DNA of 64,000 bases from Leptospira sp. WS92.C1 (GCF_040833975.1 NZ_CP162130.1:3832001-3896000); one strand, 5' to 3'. Counted from the first letter of the stretch, positions 49,397 to 59,078 are shown. The notes: generated from the letters alone by a model not told the origin. Numbers and translations: made by a program.

Positions 49397-49462
49397 CTGT
49401 CCCAAAGGCAATTCAACACCTCGCTCTTGAACGCTGATCCGTAGAGAAGCGTTCATTGAGTT
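49397..49462. repeat. Dispersed hairpin repeat, copy 2
   Basis: It begins CTGTCCCAAAGGCAATTCAA and ends TTGAGTT, as in copy 1 at 1801. The inner arms GAACGCT (49429-49435) and AGCGTTC (49448-49454) are exact reverse complements and differ from those of copy 1 on both sides. It begins 4 nt after the stop of the gene at 48856-49392 and may act as its 3' end. Confidence 0.75.
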
Positions 49463-49512
49463 TTCCTAGATCGCTCGTTCGAAAGTACAATTTCATGAAA
49501 TATTTGACGAAT

Positions 49513-49902
49513 TTACATTAATTCGCTGTAAAGTTTTTGAATATGATCCTGAGTGAGGGGTTTGGAAAGATAACCTTTGACTTCGGAAAAAGAATTCGCT
49601 TTGACGATATCCCTTTCGTCCACCGAGGAACTTACCATGAATATGGTGATTTTTTTCGCAAGTTTGTTCTGAATTTTTTTAAATTCGTCCAAAAACTGCC
49701 ATCCGTCCATAAACGGCATATTGATATCGAGCAAAATAGCGTCCGGTAATTCTTCTCTGTCCCCGCTTAATTCTCGCAATTGCTGAAGAGCGACTTCTCC
49801 GTCTTGAAAATCCTTTAACTTTGTAGCTCGACCGTCTTTTTCCAAGAATCGCCTTGCGATCATGATATAAATGGAATCATCATCGATCAGCCAGAAATTC
49901 AT
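49513..49902 (-). CDS. Single-domain response regulator
   Basis: This receiver domain (129 residues) has the acidic pocket LIDDD, phosphorylation site D59 in ILLDINMPFMDG, the Thr/Ser switch in MVSSS, and K in YLSKPL. No output domain is present, so it works by protein contact, as in CheY-like or Rcp1-like proteins. The ATG at 49902 follows the stop of the broken histidine kinase by 1 nt; an in-frame ATG at 49923 is also possible. Its kinase partner seems inactive. Confidence 0.88.
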   Translation of the reverse strand: MNFWLIDDDSIYIMIARRFLEKDGRATKLKDFQDGEVALQQLRELSGDREELPDAILLDINMPFMDGWQFLDEFKKIQNKLAKKITIFMVSSSVDERDIVKANSFSEVKGYLSKPLTQDHIQKLYSELM

Positions 49903-49903
49903 A

Positions 49904-51420
49904 TTATCGTTGTTCAAAATCATTGTATTCGTTAAAGTTAATCACAAAAGCGGTGCCCTTGCCCGGAGAACTTTCAACCGTGATTTCACCGCCTAAGGAT
50001 TCGATCTGATTTTTAGTCATAAATAATCCGATGCCCTGCCCCTCTTTTTCTCGATGAAACGTTTTGTTCATTTTAAATATTTGATGTCCGTATTTTTTTA
50101 GGTCAATTCCTAAGCCGTTATCTCTGGCCACCAAAAAGATTTTTTTATCTTCCACGAATGAGACGAAGGAAATTTCCAATTTTCTGTTCAAATCCGAGTA
50201 TTTCAAAGAATACTCTCTAAATATATTTTAGGATAAAGAATTTCAGGGGCGGAAATGAAATCATATTTTATTTCGACTTCCGCTTCTTTGATCTGAGCAG
50301 AAAGAAGATTTTGTATTTTTAAAAAAACATCTTTAAAAGAAACGATTTGTTTATCTATATTTTTATTTTTTCTGATTTTGATCACTTCGATAATATCGTT
50401 TAAAGTGACCATCAAATCCTGAGTGCTTGTTTCCAAAGACTCAAGGAGTTTTTCCTTATCCGTTCCGTCTTTTTCACGCAGCATATTGGAAAGCGTAAAG
50501 ATATTTCCGATCGGAGCCCGCAAATTGTGCGAAACAATCTGATTGAATTCCTCCAATTGAGAATTTCTCTCAGTGAAATGATTGCTTAATATCTGAAGAG
50601 CTTCGTTTTTTTCGATGAGCGCGGAAAGCATATTTTTTCTGTCCGTAATATCTTGAATCTGAAAGATAAAAAACAGAGATTTTTTTTGCAAGTCTCGAAC
50701 GATCGAAACCGTAAGCAATACCCAAATTGTACTTCCGTTTTTATGAAAGTATCTCTTCTCCATTTTGTACGTATCCCGTTTTCCATCCAAAGTTTCCTGA
50801 ACCAGAGTTAAGTCGGCTTCCAAATCCTCAGGATGAGTGATATCCTGAAAGGTGAGTTTCAGCATTTCGTCTCGAGTATATCCTATGATATACAGCAATT
50901 GAGGATTGACTTCCAACCATTTCCCCTCCAAAGAAACGAGGGCCATTCCGATACCCGAATAATAAAAAGCATTGTAAAACTTTTCCTCGGAAAGACGGAT
51001 CTCGTCCAACGCTTGCCTTTTTTCGGACTCATCTACGATCACCGTCGTTCCTTTGTATTCTCTTGAAGATGACAAAAGAGCGATCACGTTCTTATTTGAA
51101 TCAAAGATCGGTTGCGCTATCGTCTGTAACCAAATATACGCCCCGTCCTTCCTCAAAAATTGATATTCGACCTTGCCGATCTCGTTTCCTTTTTTTACGG
51201 GTTCGTGAGAATTCTTAAAGATACGTTCTTTATCGAGAGGACTAAAAAAATCATACGGGTTTTTTCCGATCAATTCTTCCGGAAGATAACCCAATATCTG
51301 CGTGACGGAAGGGCTGACATAAATATAAACTCCATCCAAATCATGATAACAAATCAATTCCGGACTTTTTGGGACTAAGAATTTATAAAAATCTGCTGAT
51401 TGAGTATCTAATTCACCCAA
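49904..51420 (-). pseudogene. PAS-type histidine kinase with lost N box and frameshift
   Basis: The first part (51420-50203, 405 codons) has two PAS domains and a HisKA dimerisation helix with the phospho-His in NQIVSHNLRAPIGNI. It stops with TGA after KIYLESIL. The second part (50206-49904, 100 codons) resumes in another frame at KYSDLNRKLEIS and holds the G1 (ARDNGLGID) and G2 (GQGIGLFMTK) boxes. The N-box segment expected between them, of about seven or eight residues with the Mg/ATP-binding Asn, is missing. The stop and a TTG overlap as TTGA, so coupled translation is conceivable, but without the N box kinase activity is unlikely. Confidence 0.8.
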
Positions 51421-51758
51421 AACGAACCCACCGTATCTTTTTCTTAGAATGGATCATCTAAAAAACAATCCATTACGAAACGAATTTAGATTTTTCCGCA
51501 TTTTTACCGAATGTGAAAAAATTTCCGATTCTTATTTAAGCAATGGACTCAAAATTAAATCGATCGAAAACAAAACAGATTTAAATCCTCGCTCTCGCTC
51601 GAAAATTTTAACAAAATCGAAAAACAAAGGGGAATGTCAAATTCGAACAAAACCAAAAAAGGAACAAACAGCAGATATGAGAAGGGACCAACAAGCGGCA
51701 AAAAAGAACTCAAAATATGGAAAGTACAAAATCGATCGGATTTATAAAGACAAAACGT
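51421..51758. other. Intergenic stretch, no gene supported
   Basis: A plus-strand open frame (51449-51880) crosses this stretch but is Lys/Asn-rich low-complexity sequence and runs into the ferredoxin gene on the other strand, so it is not called. Promoter elements for the minus-strand kinase are expected here, but none is clear. Confidence 0.5.
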
Positions 51759-51790
51759 CTGATCGGATTTTAAATAAGAAATCCGATCAG
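51759..51790 (-). terminator. Hairpin after ferredoxin gene
   Basis: CTGATCGGATTT (51759-51770) and AAATCCGATCAG (51779-51790) are exact 12-bp reverse complements with an 8-nt loop, 10 nt beyond the ferredoxin stop. The T-run is weak, so termination is likely rather than certain. Confidence 0.6.
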
Positions 51791-51800
51791 AAAGAAACTC

Positions 51801-52034
51801 TCATTCTCCATCGTCACCCAACGCTTCCACAGGACAGATTTCCATCGCCTTTTTCGCTGCAATATTTTCTTCAGGAGTAGAAGGTTGTCTGTGAAAATAA
51901 ACCTTAGATTCATCGTCTGTATATTTTAAAAGCATAGGAGCCTCTTCGAGACAATCGTTGCAAGGAACACAGCTGTTATCGATATAATACTTACCGGGAG
52001 CATTTTGTTTGACTTTGTCGTTTTTGTCAGCCAT
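51801..52034 (-). CDS. 4Fe-4S ferredoxin
   Basis: This 77-residue protein has four Cys, C22, C25 and C28 (SCVPCNDC) and C67 (CPVEAL), which hold one 4Fe-4S cluster as in Fd-I-type single-cluster ferredoxins. It is acidic and cytoplasmic. A long hairpin follows. It is divergent from the GMC dehydrogenase operon 87 nt away; a shared redox role is possible but not shown. Confidence 0.9.
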   Translation of the reverse strand: MADKNDKVKQNAPGKYYIDNSCVPCNDCLEEAPMLLKYTDDESKVYFHRQPSTPEENIAAKKAMEICPVEALGDDGE

Positions 52035-52120
52035 GCTTTACAAAGTTAATCGAACGATTGTTTCGTCAACCCCCTTTTCAGAATTGACACCCATTCGAAG
52101 AAGACAATACTCATCGTACG

Positions 52121-52690
52121 ATGAAAGTGTTTTCGGAAAAAATCTCAAGACGAAAGTTATTCGGCTTCGGTCTTGGAGGACTGCTTAGCATTGGTGTTGC
52201 AGCAATCTTCTTTCGAAGTTCCAAAAACGAATCCCTGCCAAAGACGTTATTTTTTTCAGAGTCTGAGGCCGAATTTTTGCAAGCTTACGCGCGAACTTTA
52301 TTACCTCCCGAAATCGGATTTCCCGATATCGAAAAAGCGGAAGTGATCCGTCGATTGGATGAGGAATTCTTTTTTGTGGATACGGATATCACCGACGACT
52401 TTAAAAGTCTCATCCTGATTTTAGAGTATCTTCCTCTCGTATCGGGTTATTGGAGCCGGTTCTCAAAACTAAATGAAGAAGACAGAAAAAGTTTTTTACA
52501 TTCTTTAGAATTCACGAAATCAGACACGATCAAAGCTGCTTTAGCAAATCTTAAAATGCCGATCTTATTGATGTATTACGGACATGAATCTTCTTTCAAA
52601 GCGATTTCATATGAAGGACCTTTCGGAAATCCTCCCGAAAAGTTAAGCGAATCCAGAATCTATTATCGAAAAATCCTGGAGGAATCATGA
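52121..52690 (+). CDS. Gluconate 2-dehydrogenase subunit 3-like protein
   Basis: This 189-residue protein has a Tat-like signal (SRRKLFGFGLGGLLSIG) and a helical domain typical of the small subunit of membrane GMC dehydrogenases (LFFSESEAEFLQAYARTLLP). It would help export the folded flavoprotein subunit through the Tat system, since the large subunit has no signal of its own. Its stop overlaps the GMC gene start by ATGA, which supports a complex. Confidence 0.82.
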   Translation: MKVFSEKISRRKLFGFGLGGLLSIGVAAIFFRSSKNESLPKTLFFSESEAEFLQAYARTLLPPEIGFPDIEKAEVIRRLDEEFFFVDTDITDDFKSLILILEYLPLVSGYWSRFSKLNEEDRKSFLHSLEFTKSDTIKAALANLKMPILLMYYGHESSFKAISYEGPFGNPPEKLSESRIYYRKILEES

Positions 52691-54237
52691 GCGGCCGAGT
52701 TTACGAATGGAAAAATCTGGGTGATTCTAGAACCGTAAAAGCGGACGTCGTCATCGTTGGAACCGGATGCGGCGGCTCGACACTTGCCTATGAACTTTCC
52801 AAGAACGGAAAAAAAGTCGTTCTGATCGAGGAAGGCGGTTATTATCACACCGGCACCTTTGACAATCACGAGCTTAACATGGCCGGAAAAATTTCAGCGG
52901 AAAGAAATATGGCTACGGATGCAACCGGGACCGTCAATCTTGTTTACGGAAAGAATGTCGGCGGCGCATCCGTCCATTACTGGGCGGATAGTTATAGAAC
53001 TCCCGATGATCGATTGAATCTCTGGAAAGAACAATTCGGGATTCACGGCCATTCTCCTGAAGATCTAAGTCCTTATTGGAAAGAGTTGGACGAAACGTTA
53101 AATGTCCATCCCGCTAAAGAAGAATATCATAATAAGATGAATCAGCTCGTTAGAAAGGCCTGCAGGTCCTTAGGATGGGAAGGAAATCCGGTTCCGCAAG
53201 CAAGAAAAAACTGCCAGAAATCAGGCCACTGTATGCAAGGATGTATGTTTGGAGCCAAACAAAGCCAGCTGGTTACCCATATCCCGAGAGCGATGGCCTT
53301 AGGAACGGATATCTACGCCGACTGTAAGGCGATTCATCTGGAACTCAAAGGCGATAGGATAGAATATTTAGAAGCAGTGATGATCGACAGGCCTTCCGGA
53401 AAAGAATCCGAAGTTCGTCTGAAATTCGAGGCTTCGATCTTTGTGATTGCGGCCGGCGGTTTTGGAAGTTCCACATTTTTACTGAGAAACGGATGGAAGA
53501 AAAAACTTCCGGCTTTAGGAGAGTATCTCGCAATCAATCCGTCTCCATTTGTACACGCATATTATGACGAACCGATTCACCAATGGAAAAATATACCTTC
53601 CGCTTTTGGTGTGGAAGAATTTCGTCTAACTCGTTTTAAAGATGGGCAGTATATAGAAGGCGGATATTTAATCATGGCAAACCAACTTCAACCGGGAAGT
53701 CTCGCCGCGTTGATTCCGGGATTTGGGATCGAACACAGAGAGATTATGAAAAAACTTCCGCATATCGGAGGAACAATCGGTTGGATCGACGATGTTCCGT
53801 CCGAATTGGGAAATATCTCGGTTAATTCTTCCGGAAAAAGAACGGTTGCGTATAACTTCGGTAAGGTGACCAAGGAATTACTTAGGGACTGTATGCGAAA
53901 ACAGATTCAATTGAATTTTAGAGCGGGTGCGAAATGGATTCTTCTTCCGGATCTCAAAAGAACCCGGATCCATTCGGAGAAAGAAATTGACAAAGTTAAT
54001 GATTTAGAACTCAGTCCGGCTTCCATTATGATGGCAGCCCCTCATCCTGCAGGCGGTTGTCGAATGGGTCAGGATCCATCTCGTTCCGTAGTAGACTGGA
54101 AACACAGGGTGCACGGTTTGAAAAATCTTTATGTTTCCGATTCGAGCGTTTTTCCAACCGGGGTTTCAGTTGATCCGAGTTATACAATCATGGCTTTTAG
54201 TAAACAAACCGCAAAGTTTATCCTGGAAACTACCTAA
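52687..54237 (+). CDS. GMC-family FAD oxidoreductase
   Basis: This 516-residue flavoenzyme has the FAD Rossmann motif VVIVGTGCGGSTLAYELSK near 21-39, a second FAD segment GGASVHYWADSYRTP, and the C-terminal HPAGGCRMG with the active-site loop GVSVDPSYTIMAFSKQ. A Cys-rich stretch (NCQKSGHCMQGCMFGAKQS) near 177-195 is common in bacterial members. It oxidises an alcohol or sugar and passes electrons on; the substrate is unknown. GGAGGA precedes the start inside the small-subunit gene. Confidence 0.9.
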   Translation: MSGRVYEWKNLGDSRTVKADVVIVGTGCGGSTLAYELSKNGKKVVLIEEGGYYHTGTFDNHELNMAGKISAERNMATDATGTVNLVYGKNVGGASVHYWADSYRTPDDRLNLWKEQFGIHGHSPEDLSPYWKELDETLNVHPAKEEYHNKMNQLVRKACRSLGWEGNPVPQARKNCQKSGHCMQGCMFGAKQSQLVTHIPRAMALGTDIYADCKAIHLELKGDRIEYLEAVMIDRPSGKESEVRLKFEASIFVIAAGGFGSSTFLLRNGWKKKLPALGEYLAINPSPFVHAYYDEPIHQWKNIPSAFGVEEFRLTRFKDGQYIEGGYLIMANQLQPGSLAALIPGFGIEHREIMKKLPHIGGTIGWIDDVPSELGNISVNSSGKRTVAYNFGKVTKELLRDCMRKQIQLNFRAGAKWILLPDLKRTRIHSEKEIDKVNDLELSPASIMMAAPHPAGGCRMGQDPSRSVVDWKHRVHGLKNLYVSDSSVFPTGVSVDPSYTIMAFSKQTAKFILETT

Positions 54238-54432
54238 CCTCGATGGGTTCTTTTGCGCGTCGTCCTAAACGCGCATTTGATTCGAATTCCAATTTTGTAT
54301 TGATTCTTTAAAATAAATCACTCGATAAACCAAAGTAGATTCTAATTTCTAAAAGAAACTCCTTTCGCATAATAATTTCTTGCATTTGTTCGTGAAAGTT
54401 TTATCATTTCGCTCCGTCATCTGAAAATTATC

Positions 54433-55158
54433 ATGAAATTTTTTTACATTGAAAAACAAACAAAGAGATTTTCTTTATTTTTTTACATCCTACTCGCCGG
54501 TTTTTCGTCTGTAGACTCGACTCCAAAAATCGATTTAAAACAGATTTTGGAAAAAATCAAACAAAACTCTAGAGATACGATCTCTGCGTTTAAAGGAATC
54601 GATTATAAAAGAAATTTGGTAATTACGGAAACGGATCCGAAGACGGAGGATCAAATTTTAGTATCCAAAATTTTAACAAGAAGAGTCGAATATTATTACG
54701 AAAGACCAGTCGTAGTCGTCCTCAGCTACGAAAAAAATGGTATTCGTCTCCCTCCGAAAGAATATGAACCCGAAAAATCATCCCCGGTTTATCCGATATT
54801 TGACAATCAATCCGACGATCACTATTCTTTTCAAATCAACGGTCCGATTTTATTTCAGAATAAACAAAGTTATGTCGTTGAGATTACTCCATTACAATTA
54901 TCTTCGCGGCATTTTAAGGGAAAAATCTACTATGATAAAAACACTTTGCATCCGTTTTATATAGAAGGCACCACTTCCAAATGGAAGTTTGGAGTTAAAG
55001 ATATGTATTTTAATGTTTTTATGGAAATGACAAAAGAAAAAGTGCCGTTTGTGAAATCGGGAGACGTGTTTATAAAAACCTATGTGCCTTTACTGAGTTC
55101 CGAAAAGGATATTCAGATTCATATAGATACGATCGAAGCGGTCCCAATTCAAAAATAA
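54433..55158 (+). CDS. Exported hypothetical protein, possibly LolA-like
   Basis: This 241-residue protein has a signal peptide (about 10-27). The mature part resembles the outer-membrane lipoprotein-sorting (LolA/MucB) fold in its pattern of long beta strands and the segment FKGKIYYDKNTLHPFYIEG. No decisive motif is present. It lies alone between the GMC and DUF2905 genes, with 195 nt of empty sequence upstream. Confidence 0.62.
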   Translation: MKFFYIEKQTKRFSLFFYILLAGFSSVDSTPKIDLKQILEKIKQNSRDTISAFKGIDYKRNLVITETDPKTEDQILVSKILTRRVEYYYERPVVVVLSYEKNGIRLPPKEYEPEKSSPVYPIFDNQSDDHYSFQINGPILFQNKQSYVVEITPLQLSSRHFKGKIYYDKNTLHPFYIEGTTSKWKFGVKDMYFNVFMEMTKEKVPFVKSGDVFIKTYVPLLSSEKDIQIHIDTIEAVPIQK

Positions 55159-55252
55159 AAATACATCAAAGAAATAGAATATATAAATAAGTATTACTAA
55201 ACGGATTTGGTTCTTGACTATATTTATGTAATTGATAGGATCGAAATTGTAA

Positions 55253-55483
55253 ATGGAATCTTTTGCAAAACCGTTTTTAATTTTAGGTTTTTTGTTTTTG
55301 CTCATTGGAATCTTCTTTTTATACGGAGATAAGATTCCTTATCTCGGAAAACTTCCCGGAGATTTTCGAATTGAAAGAGAGAATTTTCGATTTTACTTTC
55401 CGCTAACCACTTCGATTTTAATCAGCGTTCTTATTTCTATACTTCTCTATCTGATCCAAAAATTTAAAAACGGATCCCCATGA
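55253..55483 (+). CDS. DUF2905 membrane protein
   Basis: This 76-residue protein has two membrane helices (about 6-25 and 49-68) joined by the conserved short loop IPYLGKLPGDFRIERENF, the family signature. The function is unknown. The stop overlaps the next start by ATGA, so it is translated with the aminotransferase. Confidence 0.88.
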   Translation: MESFAKPFLILGFLFLLIGIFFLYGDKIPYLGKLPGDFRIERENFRFYFPLTTSILISVLISILLYLIQKFKNGSP

Positions 55484-56673
55484 AGGAAGGGTTTCAATTT
55501 AGTTCGCGTTTTTCTTTTCAAGAAGGAAAAAACGAATTCGCAGTTGTTTTATCCGAATTTAAAACAAAGAAAATCGAATACAACGATCTCACTTCTTCCA
55601 ATCCAACATTGGGAGGATTTCAATATCCGGGAGAAGCGATTCGACACAGTTTTCAATCCTCGGATCTAATCAGCTACAATCCTGATCCGCAGGGAAATCT
55701 AGAAGCAAGAAACATGATCCGAGATTATTACAGATCCAAAAAATTGGAGATCGACCCAAACGATCTATTCTTAGTTTCTTCCTCTTCCGAAGCTTATTCT
55801 TATTTGTTTAAATTACTTTGTAACCCGGGAGATTCAATTCTAATCCCCGCTCCCGGTTATCCGCTATTTGAGTTTTTATGCGTTATGGAAAATCTTGAAA
55901 CGAATTCTTATTTTACAAAAAAAGAAAACGGATGGAAATTAAAGGATACGGACCTAAAAACAAAGGACTTGTTAAAAAATAGATTGCTTTTGATCGTAAG
56001 TCCGAACAATCCAACCGGGTCAATCTTTAACAAATCCGATTTCAGATCGATCAAAAATACATTAAAAAAATACAATATGCCGATTATTATAGACGAAGTC
56101 TTTTCGGATTATGTTTACGGGGAAGAATCTCACGAAACGATCGTAGATTCCGAAACCCCAGTCATAACCGTAAACGGAATATCCAAAAGTCTCGGTCTTC
56201 CGGGTATGAAACTTTCTTGGATTTTACTCAGCGGACCTGAAAAATGGAAACAAGAAGCAAAAGAATATCTTGAACTCATATCGGATACGTATCTTTCCGT
56301 AAACACACCGGTTCAAAACGTATTACCAGATCTTTTTGGTTGGAGAAATTTAATCCAATCCCAAATTTTAAAACGCATTCACAGAAATCTTGCTTTGTTA
56401 GAACAACAACTTCTGGTGTCCTCAGGTCTTGGAGATAAAATTCGATACGAACCTCCAAAAGCGGGATGGTATTGTGTTCTTGAAAGTTCTTCGTTTTTTC
56501 CGGAAGATAAATTCTCTCTTACTCTTTTAAAAGAAAAAAAAGTCTATGTTCACACGGGCGGGATGTTTGGATTTCCTGAAACCGAAGATTGTGGCATCCT
56601 TATATTGAGTTTATTGACGGATCCGGATTCATTTGAGTTAGGCATTGAAAAAATTTTAGAAATTGTGAAATGA
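55480..56673 (+). CDS. Class I/II aminotransferase
   Basis: This 397-residue PLP enzyme shows the cofactor Lys in NGISKSLGLPGMKLSW (about K236), SPNNPTGSIF near 169, and VSSSSEAYSYLFKLL for phosphate binding. The substrate cannot be read with certainty; the fold fits aspartate/aromatic or alanine-type transaminases. It overlaps the DUF2905 gene by 4 nt. About 230 nt of non-coding sequence follow. Confidence 0.87.
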   Translation: MKEGFQFSSRFSFQEGKNEFAVVLSEFKTKKIEYNDLTSSNPTLGGFQYPGEAIRHSFQSSDLISYNPDPQGNLEARNMIRDYYRSKKLEIDPNDLFLVSSSSEAYSYLFKLLCNPGDSILIPAPGYPLFEFLCVMENLETNSYFTKKENGWKLKDTDLKTKDLLKNRLLLIVSPNNPTGSIFNKSDFRSIKNTLKKYNMPIIIDEVFSDYVYGEESHETIVDSETPVITVNGISKSLGLPGMKLSWILLSGPEKWKQEAKEYLELISDTYLSVNTPVQNVLPDLFGWRNLIQSQILKRIHRNLALLEQQLLVSSGLGDKIRYEPPKAGWYCVLESSSFFPEDKFSLTLLKEKKVYVHTGGMFGFPETEDCGILILSLLTDPDSFELGIEKILEIVK

Positions 56674-56905
56674 ATTTCTGAGAAAGAGAAGAGCCGGGCT
56701 CAAAAAACGGAGTTCTTCCGTAATTTTACTTTAGGCCAGACTTCAAGTCCGACCACAAGTATTTTTTACTAAAAATCATTTGTAGGCAAACTTGTTTCGC
56801 AAGGTCTTTCAAACTATTCTAAAAACGGAATCTACTTTCGGTTCCAGTTCCAAAAAAATAATGTTTTGTAAAAAAATATAAGACTGTCATATTTAAAAAC
56901 ATCGA

Positions 56906-57840
56906 TCATTCATCAAATTTCCCAATCCTTCGGTTTTGTAAGTCCGAGACGGACAAAACCCTCAGAAAAGCTCTGTATCTTCCCACGGTTTCAATTTTAT
57001 TAAACGAAGCAGGATTGAAAATTCCTCTTTTACGAAATAATTTCATCGGATCCTCTTTGATATCGGACCAGGTCCCGATTTCCAAAGTAAGAGGTAATAA
57101 TTTAGAATTTCATTTGGGATCTTTCCTATGATATTCCCCATAATGATCGTAAAACTTATCCCATAGATCCCCGTGTGTGGTATACGTTTCGCTCTGAGGA
57201 CCATATTGAAAATGAATATGACCGCAGCGATGTTTGAGATGTTCTCCGATTTTTTATACAGAGATGTATCCGGACAAGGTGATTTCGTATACGCATATGG
57301 CCACCATACATTATCGATCGTTCCAAAACCGGAATGAAGATCGAGCACGGGAACGAACGCGTTCTCTACATCAAAGAACGAATCGTAGATCAATCGAAAT
57401 AAAGCTTTTGATTCCGGTTCCAATCCCTGACCTCTAAAATATGGCAATCGATTGGAAATTTTTTGACCACCGAAAAACGGAAGGGCCTTGTCCGCGTTGA
57501 CACCCGAGTTTCTCATCAAATCAACTCCGGCAGGATTCGATCTTTGTTTAAGAGCCACCCCACCGGGATTTACAATCGGGAGAATGACGATCCCGAGTTT
57601 ACCTTTTTTCAGTTCCGGAAGATAGCCGGTGAAATTGGGATGTAAAATGTATTCTAAAAAATCAAATAAAATTAGAACGCCGATCGTTTCTAGACCGTGA
57701 ACCCCAGCCACAATTCCGACTGGATGTTTTTTTAATCCCTCTTCGGTTCCAATACAAATCGCTTGAATCGGGAAACGAAATCCGTTCGATGTTTTACGTG
57801 AAAATCCTACCTGATTCAGATTGGCAAGTTTACCTCCCAA
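56906..57840 (-). pseudogene. M14-family peptidase, broken by frameshift and stop
   Basis: The first part (57840 to about 57256) is an M14-type carboxypeptidase-like protein with the zinc motif GVHGLE and the later ligand VLDLHSG. After a run of six A (minus strand, 57250-57255) the family sequence continues in another frame (IHFQYGPQSETYTTHGDLWD). It meets an in-frame TGA at 57110-57112, then continues with the catalytic-Glu segment LTLEIGTWSDIKEDP and ends at 56906. One missing A and one nonsense change would restore about 312 codons. The start is also unclear (TTG at 57840). Confidence 0.82.
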
Positions 57841-57912
57841 CTTCAGAATCTTTAAAATCTTCTTATCATACCGATTGAGTCTTTTAAGACCTCGTAAGAT
57901 TCTGAATCCGAA

Positions 57913-58338
57913 TCAGTGTTTCGATTGTATCGCTTGCAATTGGTTACAGCTTTCCGAAAGTTTAAAAACACCTGACCGAATCTTTTCGCAGGATTCCAAG
58001 GTTACGGTTTCGAAACAATCTCGAACAATCGTTTTGATTTTCTCAGGATCTTCCAACGCGAGTAGATATGCGTTCGAGTTACGGAACTTATCCGCGCAGT
58101 TGGCGGGATTTAATCTTTCTAAGATCAAATTTTTGGAGGATTCTTTTAAATTTGCTGATTCTTTTTCGGCACAGGTTGCAAGTTTTTGACAATAAGAAGA
58201 GACCAGCTCCGAGGATTCTTCTCTCCACTTTGCATCCAAAATACCCTGAGGAAGTGAGGCTTTTTTACAGGAAATAGAAAAAAGAATCGATAGGATTCCT
58301 AAACTTAAAAATGAAAAATTTCTCAATCGGTGTTTCAT
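57913..58338 (-). CDS. Cys-rich lipoprotein
   Basis: This 141-residue protein has a signal ending ILFSISC (mature Cys about 24). The mature part is helical with further Cys (SYCQKLATCAEK, PANCADKF, RDCFETVTLESCEK, SESCNQL), probably in disulphides. It resembles lipoprotein families described in Leptospira, but I cannot assign one. The ATG at 58338 is preferred to the TTG at 58353 that overlaps the MotB-like stop. It is the last gene of a four-gene operon. Confidence 0.75.
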   Translation of the reverse strand: MKHRLRNFSFLSLGILSILFSISCKKASLPQGILDAKWREESSELVSSYCQKLATCAEKESANLKESSKNLILERLNPANCADKFRNSNAYLLALEDPEKIKTIVRDCFETVTLESCEKIRSGVFKLSESCNQLQAIQSKH

Positions 58339-58349
58339 ATTTTCTCTAA

Positions 58350-59078
58350 TCAATGTTCTGATTTTTTACGTATATAAATTTCAACCCTTTCTCCGCTCGC
58401 TTTTCCTTCCGGAGTGGAAGAAGATGTTTCGACGGCTTTGTAGGCACTGGAGGCTTCGATCGATATTTTTTCTTTCGGTATTTTATAATTCTTTGATAAA
58501 GAGTCCGCGATCAATTCCGCGCGATACGCGTTGTATTCCCACGCGCTTCGAAAACCTTTCTGCGCGGCTTCGTTTCCATAAGGAATCTGAACTTTCAAAG
58601 TAATGTCCACGTCCATCGCTCCGGACAATTCGGAAATTTTCTGAAACGCAAAGTTCATCTCTTCATCGGGTTGGAATTGCCCTTCTCCCAAAGAAGAACC
58701 AAAAAGAATGATTTTGATCTCTTCCGTTTCCTGAATTCCGATATTGAGTTTTGCTTTCTCTTTGAGTTTTTTTAACGCATAACTCACACGTTCCCAAAAA
58801 CGATAGAGCTGCGTTCTTGGTTGAAGTAGAGGATCTTCTTCTAAAGTGACCGCGCTACCTTCAAAAAAGGATTCTCCCAAACCAAATCCGCCACGGATCA
58901 CATCCGCCACTTGTTTTAGTTTTGTCTGATCCACTTGCGAGATGGAATACATGATGATAAATAATCCGAGAAGCAGAGTGATCATATCCGCATAAGTCAA
59001 CAACCAGCGTTCCCGGTTTTCATGAGAATCCTCCTTACGACGACCTCTTTCTAAAAGTTGTCTTCTCAATCGACTCAT
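58350..59078 (-). CDS. MotB-like protein with OmpA-type domain
   Basis: This 242-residue protein has a basic N-terminus, one helix with the proton-channel Asp D31 (TYADMITLLLGLF), and a C-terminal OmpA/MotB-type domain (about 120-240, with YRAELIADSLSKNYKIP). The usual peptidoglycan-binding loop with TDN is replaced by KVQIPYGNEAAQ, so wall binding may be altered. No motA is nearby. It overlaps both neighbours by ATGA-type junctions. It may be a stator of a non-flagellar system or a structural protein. Confidence 0.8.
   Translation of the reverse strand: MSRLRRQLLERGRRKEDSHENRERWLLTYADMITLLLGLFIIMYSISQVDQTKLKQVADVIRGGFGLGESFFEGSAVTLEEDPLLQPRTQLYRFWERVSYALKKLKEKAKLNIGIQETEEIKIILFGSSLGEGQFQPDEEMNFAFQKISELSGAMDVDITLKVQIPYGNEAAQKGFRSAWEYNAYRAELIADSLSKNYKIPKEKISIEASSAYKAVETSSSTPEGKASGERVEIYIRKKSEH

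Noticed and set aside
49904..50206. Second half of the histidine kinase as a separate coupled gene
   Set aside because: A TTGA junction exists, but there is no ribosome site and the N box is absent from both parts, so a deletion in one gene explains it better.
51449..51880. 143-residue plus-strand open frame
   Set aside because: Lys/Asn-rich low-complexity sequence that overlaps the ferredoxin gene and its terminator on the other strand.
57043..57840. 265-residue M14 protein as an intact gene
   Set aside because: After the A-run its C-terminus matches nothing in the family, while the other frame restores clear family motifs.
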